NCBI RefSeq assembly: GCF_963678635.1
Contig: NC_087066.1
Span: 48,457,129-48,521,128 of the forward strand
Reading direction: 5' to 3'
From: Symsagittifera roscoffensis
Lineage: Eukaryota; Xenacoelomorpha; Acoela; Convolutidae
DNA: 64,000 bases
This document shows, piece by piece, positions 55,787 through 64,000 of the stretch (the first letter of the stretch is position 1; each line of letters starts with the position of its first letter). The notes beneath the pieces are model-generated. The model saw nothing but the letters and a program-made list of their open reading frames with translations. It was not told the DNA's origin and searched no databases. Both the position numbers and the translations under genes were made by a program.

Positions 55787-57331
55787 GCTAAAATTCTAAT
55801 CCCACACACGACTGTAGGAATGCTAATCGGGCGACAGGGTTGCAACCAACGGGCAATTCAAGCTGAAACCGGAGTTAGGATGGAGTTTTCACCAAAACCA
55901 GACTTCAGTCCAATCATGGAAAGATGTCTCACCCTCTCTGGCTCGGCTGTCCAGATAAACATGGCCATGGACAAAGTCCTGGAAAAGATCAAAGCCGATC
56001 CGCAAAGTGGAAGCTGCCCTAATTTAGTGTATAACATGGGTGGCAACATGTCAAGTGTGATGGGTGATCCCTCAGGTTACGCTATGGCGTCTGCTATGAA
56101 TTTGGAACACCTTCTTAAACTTGCCTACGCGAATCCCTACGCTTTGCAAGCAGCGGCCGCCGGACAACCGACCGCCGCCTCTTTCGCATATCCCGGTGCC
56201 GCATATCTTGCAACCCCCGGAGGAGCCGGTGCTGCTTCTGGACTGTACCAGAGTGCTCTGGCCGCAAACCAAGCTATGCTGGACCAACAGACCGCAGCTT
56301 TGTATGCAAGCATGGGTCTCGCTGCGTCTCCTGGGTTCCACGGAGGTCTCGGATCCCAAGGAGCACCTGGACATCAACAGCAACAGCAGCATATGATGCC
56401 TGCAGTAACTTCTCAGCATCATGGATCCCAACATAACGCCGCACTCGCAGCCGCTCAAAGAGCAAACGCGCTTCAAAAAGAAGGACACACGTTAACAGCG
56501 TTGAACAGCAATGCGTTATTAGGGGGTAATTTGACCCAACAAAATCAACAGCTTTTGGCGGCAGCTGGACTTCTGCCAAACGGAAGCGGGACTCTAGGCG
56601 CAAGTGGAAACCAAAATGCGACCGGTCATTTTTTAGCCGATAACTCCAGTGGGGCAAACTCAGTATCGGGGGCTCTTAACAACCCCTCGAGTCTGACCTC
56701 GGCCCTGGAAGCACCTGGAGTGTACATGACAAGTCTTCCAAGCTCAATGAGCCAGTCATCTGGCGGCGGGTTCCAGAGCAGTTTCAACAACAACAGTTCA
56801 AGTGGCAGTCTACAGAACTTTTCAGGAATATCCGAGCAACAATTGAATCCGAATTTAACAGTCGAAACTTTACTGAGAAGTCAGCAGAACTCACAAAACA
56901 GTTTGATTGACAGTTCAAATCAAAATTTATTGAACCCTTTGAACACAAGTGCCTTGCAAAACGCAGTGAACCAAAACGGGCAGAACACTGGATCCACGAA
57001 CAACCATCTTTTCCGAAATGGAATCCAAGATTCCCAGGTTCAGTCTGGACACGGCCCTGACAACCCGAACGCTATAATGTCTCACACTATGGAAGTGGAA
57101 GACAACATCGTGGGTGCAGTTTTGGGTGTAGCCGGGAAAACCTTAATTGAGATCCAGAACTTGTCCAATACAAGAATCCAAGTGTCGCCTAAAGGTGAAC
57201 CGAGTTCGGAGCTGCGACGATTGACAATAATGGGATCTCCTAAGGCTGTGATGACTGCTGCTATGCTAATTGAACAGAGAATAAGAATGACGCAAGAAAT
57301 AAGAGCTCTACAGGGAAAAGTAACAGTGTGA
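55787..57331 (+). CDS. Nova: Nova-like KH protein, terminal exon (KH2, linker, KH3)
   Basis: Acceptor TTTTTTTGTTTTAG|GCT, phase 0, 515 codons including TGA. KH2 starts immediately (KILIPHTTVGMLIGRQG, then MEFSPKPDFSPIMERCLTLS) and ends before DPQSGSCPN, which matches the NOVA sequence after KH2. A linker of about 360 residues rich in Ala, Gln, Asn, Gly and Ser follows. KH3 is near the C-terminus (VGAVLGVAGKTLIEIQNLSN, then IQVSPKGE and a final helix). KH2 has GRQG and KH3 GVAG where NOVA proteins have GKGG, so KH3 lacks the usual basic residue in its RNA-binding loop. A nuclear splicing-regulator role is inferred from the family. Confidence 0.92.
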   Translation, partial: AKILIPHTTVGMLIGRQGCNQRAIQAETGVRMEFSPKPDFSPIMERCLTLSGSAVQINMAMDKVLEKIKADPQSGSCPNLVYNMGGNMSSVMGDPSGYAMASAMNLEHLLKLAYANPYALQAAAAGQPTAASFAYPGAAYLATPGGAGAASGLYQSALAANQAMLDQQTAALYASMGLAASPGFHGGLGSQGAPGHQQQQQHMMPAVTSQHHGSQHNAALAAAQRANALQKEGHTLTALNSNALLGGNLTQQNQQLLAAAGLLPNGSGTLGASGNQNATGHFLADNSSGANSVSGALNNPSSLTSALEAPGVYMTSLPSSMSQSSGGGFQSSFNNNSSSGSLQNFSGISEQQLNPNLTVETLLRSQQNSQNSLIDSSNQNLLNPLNTSALQNAVNQNGQNTGSTNNHLFRNGIQDSQVQSGHGPDNPNAIMSHTMEVEDNIVGAVLGVAGKTLIEIQNLSNTRIQVSPKGEPSSELRRLTIMGSPKAVMTAAMLIEQRIRMTQEIRALQGKVTV

Positions 57332-57446
57332 AATATTTAGATCTGAGATCAAAACTTTCACGTGGCTAATAACAAAAAAACATGTTCAGAGATCGTTTAG
57401 TGCTTACGACATGAATCGAATTCAAGCTCTTAACAGGTAAAAACTG

Positions 57447-57452
57447 AATAAA
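57447..57452 (+). terminator. Candidate polyadenylation signal of Nova
   Basis: AATAAA 116 bases after the stop codon. Other signals downstream cannot be excluded. Confidence 0.4.
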
Positions 57453-58224
57453 CTAATCAAAATTTACTATTTGACTATTTATTTTTCTAGAAGTTATAAA
57501 TTTTTGTGATTATTTGAAATGTCTTCCTGAAAAGTTATTGAGCAGTTTAGTGCAGTAGTAAAACTAGCGCATATTTATTGGATTATTACTTTGATAATTT
57601 CTCAATATTTACTTTTTATTCGTCTCTTTCGAAATTTCTCTAAAATTGTAGTTTTAAGTTTATATGGTGCTCTTTGGTATTTTGATGCCCACAGTCGTGG
57701 GCCTTCTTACCTCCTTTCCTAAGTGTAACTTATGCAGTTTAAAGTTGTTATAACTAATTATTGCTGGTTTATTAAAAACATTTCGGCTATTGATCTGATC
57801 TGCAGAACTGCGATTAGCTTAAAGTTATTATTTAGATTTTAGAAGTAGGATTCAAAGTTGCCTTACTTGTGACTAAAAATCAAAATTCTTGCTACTGCCT
57901 TATGTTTAAATTTTGCTTTTTAGAATAATTTTGGATTTTTCAATCCAAATTCAAAAAATTTCGAATATACTGAAATTTACAGCATTCCTCAAATGTCGAA
58001 ACTTATCTTTTAGCCAAAATATCGCTAACAAGTGTTCCAAAGAAAAACCTACTTATGAGAATTTATCTTTAAAATGTAATTTGAATTTTTCTGCTTCATT
58101 TTTTAAGTTCGTACATGGTAGGATTAGCTTCCGAACAGAGAAGTTTTTCTGAGTATTAACTAAATCATTCATTACTGGAATTTAAAAAATCTCATTTTTT
58201 TGTTTTTACTAAGGAACTGAAAAC

Positions 58225-58715
58225 AATCGTATCGTAGTTGTTGCCTTTTTCTCATCATTAGTCGTAATGAACTGTTGTCTTGTTTGGTTTGCCTATCATT
58301 TCATATTCATATTCGTTCATTGTAGAGAATGGGATCATAATTCATTTTCCTAATTAATCAGCCGACCAGGATCATTTCACTCAACTTCCCCATACTTATT
58401 TCACCCCTCATAATTTACCATTTCAAAACAAATCGTGATCATAATTCTCATCACTTAAGTAATCTCACAATTTTGAAAAAAAAATCAAAAATAATTTAAA
58501 TTTGATTGTGATCATGATTCATTTCGGGCGGTTTCTGATCGTCAAGTGGTTTTTGATCGAACTTATTGGTACAATACAGCACCATGGTACAGCATAATTA
58601 GCACATTTGAGAACTTTTTGATCGATCGAAGCTCATTTTGACGAGATGATTTGAGCTTATTTTGTGCACCTTACGATCATTTCACATTTTCATTCACTTT
58701 CCCTTGTTACCCTGC
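58225..58715 (+). promoter_or_regulatory. YCAY-rich cluster
   Basis: By eye at least 26 TCAT/TCAC/CCAT motifs in about 490 bases on the Nova-sense strand. About 8 would be expected at equal base frequencies. YCAY is the established binding motif of NOVA KH domains. Confidence 0.45.
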
Positions 58716-58740
58716 TTTCTTTTGTAGCCGTATGAAACTT

Positions 58741-60052
58741 TCTTGATACTAGGAAATATAATCAAATATAACTTAAAAATCGTTTTGCAATTAGTCTTTG
58801 ACATCCATGCAAAATTCATCAACTTAAAATAAAGTTTTAGCACCTCAGATAATGAATATTGTGAAGGTTGATGAATTTTACTGAAACGAATTTAATTATT
58901 CTGATCCTTGGATGCAAAAGTTTAAGCTTTAAAAAATAATCGCAAAAAGTTTCTGTTCTCAATAGCAATAAACTAAACAATATATTTTGTTAAATAGTTT
59001 CCCAATCGAAAAGATAGACCTTAAAATTTTTTATAGATGGCTGCTAAAATATGAAATATGTTTGAGTATTTATATCCTGACCCGTCTGATTGTCAAATTA
59101 TAATCTGGATTGGTAAAAATTTCATAATTTAACTTTTTGATTGAAAATCATCGCATGTTTTCAATCTTTCGTTCGATCATTCATCAATTACATTGGGATC
59201 ACTTCAAGTAGTTTTCCCCCTTTAGTACCTAGTAACGAACTGCTACCCCTATAAAAAACTAATTCAACGGTTAATCATAGGAGATTTATGTACCTAGTTT
59301 ACGAACATGCCCCCTCCCTTGGGGGGAAATAGTTGAAGAGATCCCTACATTCCACATCACAGTAGTTTGTTGTCTCGTCATATACATCAGAAATATATTT
59401 TAAAGTCGCAGTGAAGGTTAAAAAAACAAACAATCGTCGAAAAAAGAAATTCTGAAATGCACAGGAGTTCTAAGTTTTGTTCCGACCTTGTCACTGAGAG
59501 TGACTAAAGAACTAAAGAACTATGGCGTATGGTTGCTTTGTACACACCATTTTCGGTATCTTACAAAAAACTTTTCCATAAAAAAGAGTTTGGACGAGTG
59601 ATTTTATTTGCTTTGATATAAAGTCTTATCTCTGTGATTATCTTCTAATTCTTGAGCAATATGAAATTACCAAGCAAACCAAAATAATAAGTTTTTCTTT
59701 TAACGTCTGAAAATTATTCAAAAAAATCGTACTTAATTATTATCCGGAATAACAAACTATTCTTAAATCGTGTATGAAATGAAATCGACACCTTTGAATT
59801 AATCGAAGAAAAACTGCTTTTTTGGCCTGAGCTTACATCGAAACTAACAAGAAAGCCAAAATTCAACCAAACGCAATGTCTCTGTTGTACGATATAAAAA
59901 AATTTCTATGTAATAATGGTCAAAAACCACCCAAATAAAGCTCAAAACTTTCTGTGTGAACCGAGCGGCACTATTTAGGAACTTTCCGCTCATTTTGAGC
60001 TCTATTGAATGAATGCCTGACAACATTCAAATGATTTTGGTAAAGTTCAGAA
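58741..60052. other. Stretch without recognised gene
   Basis: A+T-rich sequence with short frames only. Nothing is supported. Confidence 0.6.
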
Positions 60053-60252
60053 NNNNNNNNNNNNNNNNNNNNNNNNNNNNNNNNNNNNNNNNNNNNNNNN
60101 NNNNNNNNNNNNNNNNNNNNNNNNNNNNNNNNNNNNNNNNNNNNNNNNNNNNNNNNNNNNNNNNNNNNNNNNNNNNNNNNNNNNNNNNNNNNNNNNNNNN
60201 NNNNNNNNNNNNNNNNNNNNNNNNNNNNNNNNNNNNNNNNNNNNNNNNNNNN
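60053..60252. other. Assembly gap of 200 N
   Basis: Exactly 200 N, typical of a scaffolding gap of unknown true size. Base composition and sequence character change across it. Confidence 0.99.
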
Positions 60253-61392
60253 TTCTTGAGATAACACTCTTATCTCCTATATTTCGTGTCCCGGGAGGGT
60301 TCCGTGGTATTTCTCTTCCCCCACTGAAGCCTCCGTCTCCACAAATATCTGTCGCTAAGGTCCTTATCGTGTATTCTTGCCACGATAAGAGGCTCCGTGT
60401 TTTTCTGTCTCTGATACAACTGTTCTTCACAATCTATATCGTGGTTCTTATTTTCGTCTTTTTTATTCAAAATGGCCGTCTTTTTTCTATTTCTCAGAAA
60501 TGTTCTTCTTCCAATCGAAATTTTTAAAATAAAAATTCTAGAACATTCTGACCCTCCGTCGCAACACTTTTTTGTTCATAAGGCCTTTAGTCACTTTTTT
60601 TTCTGTCGCGGGAAGGTTATGCTGTGTCATCTGGCAGAATGGCACATACTCCCCGGACAAGTCTCCATCAATGTCCCTATTGATCGCATAACACCGGGTT
60701 ATCGTCAAGTAGTTATCCAGTTTTCAGTAACCAATCTTACAAATTGCATAAGAAATTGAAATTTATCTACTCCAACTCAACTCACTACGTGTTCACAAAT
60801 GGCATCGTACTACATCTCACTGCCTTTCAACATTTTCACAAAATTTGCACCATGAGGAGGGTCCTAGATAAAATTTCTTTTCTGACTACTTACGTCATCT
60901 CGCCATAAAACTTCTTTTCGCCTCTGATTAAAAAGTGGGACGTGGCACGGCCACGCACCCGTTAAAATTAACTTAACTTCACTCACCAAGTATAATCAGT
61001 CATTTATGCGGTCCTTTCCATATTAAAACTAAAAAACTCTGTGGCTAGGAAAGTTATTGAGTTACCCACCCTTCTCGAGCGAGTTTACTCAAACTTACCA
61101 TGTCACCACACAGTGAATTTGTGTCTTACACAGGTTAAAAACTTCAGTCGTGAATAAATAGGTAAATATACTCACCTATGTTCCTTATATACATACATAG
61201 ATAGTAGTAACTAAAATCAACAATTTCAACAATTTTAACAATTGCAACATTTTCAAAGTTTGGTCTGACCAAACTAGATCAAAACAAAAAGTTTAACAAG
61301 TTCAATAATCAAAACTTGGTTGATTTGTTCAAGTTTTAGCACACAAATACAATCAAGTTTTTCTCTCCTTCTCTTCTTTTCTTTGGTCATCT
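60253..61392. other. Flank downstream of the unknown minus-strand gene
   Basis: Short open frames exist on both strands near 60,270-60,760 (the plus-strand one has 95 codons), but no product is recognisable. An ATACATACATAGATAGTA microsatellite-like patch lies near 61,191. Could be a 3' UTR or transposon flank. Confidence 0.4.
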
Positions 61393-64000
61393 TCACTCCA
61401 TCATTTCTCCATCCTGATGTTCAGCGTCACTGTCTTCCAGAACTTTCTCTAACATGTCCAGAGAGTTGCGGGCCGTGCCCCAACCCTCCTGTTCCAACAG
61501 CCTCGGTTTGCAACAAGGTAGCAAGTCCACATTCACTTTCTGCTCCCGGTTCCTGCAAAAGCTGTTGTGAAGACATAGGCTCACTTTTCGTTCTAGGTCA
61601 GCTCTTAAGACCTCTTTCTTCTCATCTTCAGTAACACAAGGCGTTCCAGCTACCCGCTTCACCGCTGTGGTGACCGCGTTTCTGTGCGTCAAGAATGCTC
61701 GTTTATAGGCTCCTGGTCCTATATCTAGCTGGAAAGATTGATAGGCTTCCGTGTTCCTTGACATGTGACGCTTCGCGCGTTCATACATCCAAGATGTCAT
61801 CACTGCACGGAACCAAGGCATCAATCTTTGCCTTGACCATATTCTTTCAATGGCTTTAGGTATTCTCAGGACCTTGCAGGTGGTTCTGAAAAGATCCAAT
61901 TCACGACTCATTTTAACGTTGCTCAACTGTTCAGGAGTCGGCACGGCCGTCTCCTGCTCACTTGTGTCCGCGTTAGCCTCCAACCATCTCACTGCTAGCA
62001 TGGCGCTAACCACCACGATTGACACTTGTTGATTCTGATCGGGCAACCCCGTGGAGTACAACTCCTCCACGTCCCAGACTAGGATCAGATTCCCGCGTTT
62101 AGGGTACCACAACGTCTGCGCCAAGCAGTGGCAAGGATACTCCCCATGGGTTCTCACTATGTTCCTTCGGGTCCGATACCCTGAGGCTCCCAGCAACGGT
62201 TCCACTTCCATCAGGATTCTATGTAAATCGTCTTTCTCTTCTATGGTGGGGAATTCAGTGGGTAACGCTCCACTCGCTTTCTGTTTCTGGAACTCACTCA
62301 CGTTGCCTTCGTTCAGTCTCATGAACTCTTCACCCACAACGTCTTGCAACTCGCCTTCGGATCTCTTCGGGACTGCCCGAAAGATCTTTGCCAACAAGTC
62401 ATATGACCTCTCTGACATTCTGGCCAACCTCACGCACTTTGGCACAGAGAAAAGTTGGTCAACCAACACTTGTTGCGTCCTCGCATCCATCACCACCATG
62501 TGCGTAGGATACTTGCTATTACAATACGGCGCTGAGCTTGAACCCACCATATATTTTGAACCAGTAGGTCTGTGATAGGCTTCACTATCCTTCAGATTCA
62601 TTTCATTCTCTAGGGCTTCTCGCCAGCCTCCAATCTTTTGCTCTGGCTGTAATGCTCCAGGGAATATTTCCACGCTGAGGGACGTCACTAGCTCATGGGC
62701 ACGCTCCAAGCGCTCGAGCGATTCTATCGAACTCGTCATGCTGCAAAATCCCAAGGCTGTGATCAGGTTTACGTCCGTCACCCCATGGCAGTCTGCGACC
62801 AACTCCATGGCACTCTTATCTGACATGCTCAATCTTCCGTACAATCGTGCCAGTTGTCGATGCTGCTCGCTTAGCGTAATTAGGCAGTGTCCCAGGTTAC
62901 AAACATGTCCTTCCATCCCACTGTGTTGAGCCAAGCATGTGCCTTGCTTCAACCAATTACTCGATGTACCTTCCTCGGACAGCTCCGTGGACGGGTTGCT
63001 CTTCTTCTTCGTCAATCTCATGGCCAGCAGGTGATGTATCATGGCCAGATCATGTGAACTCGCATCATCATCCCGTTCTAACATGACATCCGCGGTCATG
63101 TCCCAGATTAAGCCTGCGTTAGGATGGGGACACCAGGAAGGTTTCATGAGTTCCCACATCACTACTAGACTGGTTTTCAAGGGACCGTCCCAAGAACCAC
63201 AATCAAAACTCACTTGCCCTTTTAGCTCGGGAATCGAGGGCTCGACTACTCGTTCTTCCAAAATAATTCCAAGCTTGGGTTGTTCCACCATCAACATTCC
63301 AATTTCCTTAATCCGTTCAACCCAGAAGTTGAGCACTGTGACTTGCTCGTAGTCGAAGTATGCTTCCCTGGCTTCTTCGTTCACGAAGGGATTATACGCC
63401 ATCCCCGGTATGCCAGACACGTATTGGAACGACTTCAGTTTCCCTAGTGTTGCAAACTCCTTTTGTCCTCTGGCCGCTTCAATCAAGTCTCTGCTCACTC
63501 TCAATTCTTTGTTGGAGTATCTTCTCACCTCTTCCAACTTGCGATAGCTTTCCATATCATTCGACTCCTTGCTTGGCACGGTCAATGGCATCGACTCCTT
63601 GCTTGGCACGGTCAATGGCATGTCCTGATATAGCTCTAGGAGTGCCCTAAGGAAGTTCCTTTCGCAATCAACTCCCTTTTGCCGAACGATCTTTATACAT
63701 TCTCCCAACACAGGAGTGGGGATGCGATCCACCACGAACCTGACAAAGCAAAGGGCATCCTTTCGCTTAGCCCATGCTATCGCTGAATCGTCTTTTGAGA
63801 TCAATGCTCGCAGAGCTTCCATCAATTCTAGCTCCTGTTCTCGTGATTTCGAGTCATTACTGGCTTCATACTCCGCCTTTTTGATGCCCATCAAGCACCA
63901 AGCCAGTCGTACTTGCAGATCAGTTCTCACGCAAGGATGAGCCAGGTATGCTGCCACAGTCGCAGATGCATTCATCGTCTCATCGAAGTATTTCTGGAGG
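61393..64000 (-). CDS. Long intronless ORF of unknown function, open at the window edge
   Basis: The minus-strand frame ends at 61,393. The first ATG inside the window is at 63,975 (860 codons), but the frame continues open to 64,000 (codons YFDET before that Met), so the 5' end is probably missing. The product is soluble-looking and charged, with scattered Cys and Trp (HVCNLGHC near the middle, CHNSFCRN-like segments near the end) and an acidic C-terminus. It has an exact tandem repeat of ten residues, MPLTVPSKES. No signal peptide, membrane segment or known domain is recognised. It is more G+C-rich than its surroundings. Possibilities are a transposon- or virus-derived protein or a host gene; the sequence does not decide. 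Confidence 0.7.
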   Translation of the reverse strand, partial: LQKYFDETMNASATVAAYLAHPCVRTDLQVRLAWCLMGIKKAEYEASNDSKSREQELELMEALRALISKDDSAIAWAKRKDALCFVRFVVDRIPTPVLGECIKIVRQKGVDCERNFLRALLELYQDMPLTVPSKESMPLTVPSKESNDMESYRKLEEVRRYSNKELRVSRDLIEAARGQKEFATLGKLKSFQYVSGIPGMAYNPFVNEEAREAYFDYEQVTVLNFWVERIKEIGMLMVEQPKLGIILEERVVEPSIPELKGQVSFDCGSWDGPLKTSLVVMWELMKPSWCPHPNAGLIWDMTADVMLERDDDASSHDLAMIHHLLAMRLTKKKSNPSTELSEEGTSSNWLKQGTCLAQHSGMEGHVCNLGHCLITLSEQHRQLARLYGRLSMSDKSAMELVADCHGVTDVNLITALGFCSMTSSIESLERLERAHELVTSLSVEIFPGALQPEQKIGGWREALENEMNLKDSEAYHRPTGSKYMVGSSSAPYCNSKYPTHMVVMDARTQQVLVDQLFSVPKCVRLARMSERSYDLLAKIFRAVPKRSEGELQDVVGEEFMRLNEGNVSEFQKQKASGALPTEFPTIEEKDDLHRILMEVEPLLGASGYRTRRNIVRTHGEYPCHCLAQTLWYPKRGNLILVWDVEELYSTGLPDQNQQVSIVVVSAMLAVRWLEANADTSEQETAVPTPEQLSNVKMSRELDLFRTTCKVLRIPKAIERIWSRQRLMPWFRAVMTSWMYERAKRHMSRNTEAYQSFQLDIGPGAYKRAFLTHRNAVTTAVKRVAGTPCVTEDEKKEVLRADLERKVSLCLHNSFCRNREQKVNVDLLPCCKPRLLEQEGWGTARNSLDMLEKVLEDSDAEHQDGEMME
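63561..63620 (-). repeat. In-frame 30-bp tandem duplication
   Basis: Two identical 30-base units (63,561-63,590 and 63,591-63,620) within the unknown ORF, encoding the doubled ten-residue block. Its perfection indicates a recent event. Confidence 0.95.

Larger units (their letters stand above)
57332..58740 (+). other. Nova 3' UTR or flank
   Basis: The first AATAAA after the stop is at 57,447-57,452. Nova-family transcripts often have long 3' UTRs, so the true end is unknown. The part from 58,225 on is rich in YCAY. Confidence 0.6.

Noticed and set aside
61850..63940. Several plus-strand frames opposite the unknown ORF
   Set aside because: Shadow frames; the minus strand is open continuously over the whole region.
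1..64000. tRNA and rRNA genes
   Set aside because: No cloverleaf with paired box A and box B and no rRNA-like stretch was recognised on reading.

Overview
This is a nuclear scaffold segment from an animal. It carries spliced exons of a Nova/Pasilla-type KH-domain RNA-binding protein gene, GT-AG introns of about 1.9 to 23 kb, and many transposon remains in A+T-rich DNA. The species cannot be named from the sequence. Divergent GXXG loops in two KH domains suggest a fast-evolving lineage.

Layout. (1) About 1-16,150, minus strand: two old, broken, tandem copies (A on the left, B on the right) of one env-bearing Ty3/gypsy-like LTR element. A Helitron/HINE-like element with internal tandem repeats sits inside the env remnant of copy B. 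(2) 16,150-23,830: no gene recognised, only short dispersed repeats. (3) 23,872-57,331, plus strand: the Nova orthologue as four visible exons. Exon 1 is the N-terminus and has no AUG, so an upstream exon is expected. Exons 2 and 3 encode KH1. Exon 4 encodes KH2, a long A/Q/N/S-rich linker and KH3. (4) Inside the last, 22.8-kb intron: two short TIR elements, then a young LTR provirus of 18,922 bp (33,764-52,685) in the same orientation as Nova, with 408-bp LTRs that read as identical and a 4-bp target duplication. (5) 57,332-60,052: Nova 3' flank or UTR with a dense YCAY cluster. (6) A 200-base N gap. (7) 60,253-64,000: a compositionally different segment with a long intronless minus-strand ORF of unknown function, open past the window edge.

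The provirus is the main interest. After a 1.7-kb leader it has: an ORF without any AUG (ORF0) overlapping the gag start; a single 2,740-codon gag-pro-RT-RNaseH-integrase frame; two tiny hydrophobic ORFs joined by an ATGA overlap; a 377-codon ORF (ORFX) again without any AUG; an env-like membrane glycoprotein gene whose start lies inside the end of ORFX; a 601-codon ORF of unknown function joined to env by an ATGA overlap; and, three bases after its stop, a textbook small intron. ORF0, the small membrane ORF pair and ORFX are all recognisable in the old copies A and/or B. ORF0 shows clear synonymous changes there, so these extra frames are ancestral, protein-coding parts of the family.

Working together: gag-pol supplies particle and integration functions and env a surface protein. 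The tight ORF junctions suggest that spliced or reinitiating subgenomic mRNAs express the 3' genes. The provirus sits between the KH1 and KH2 exons of Nova and may alter Nova RNA processing.
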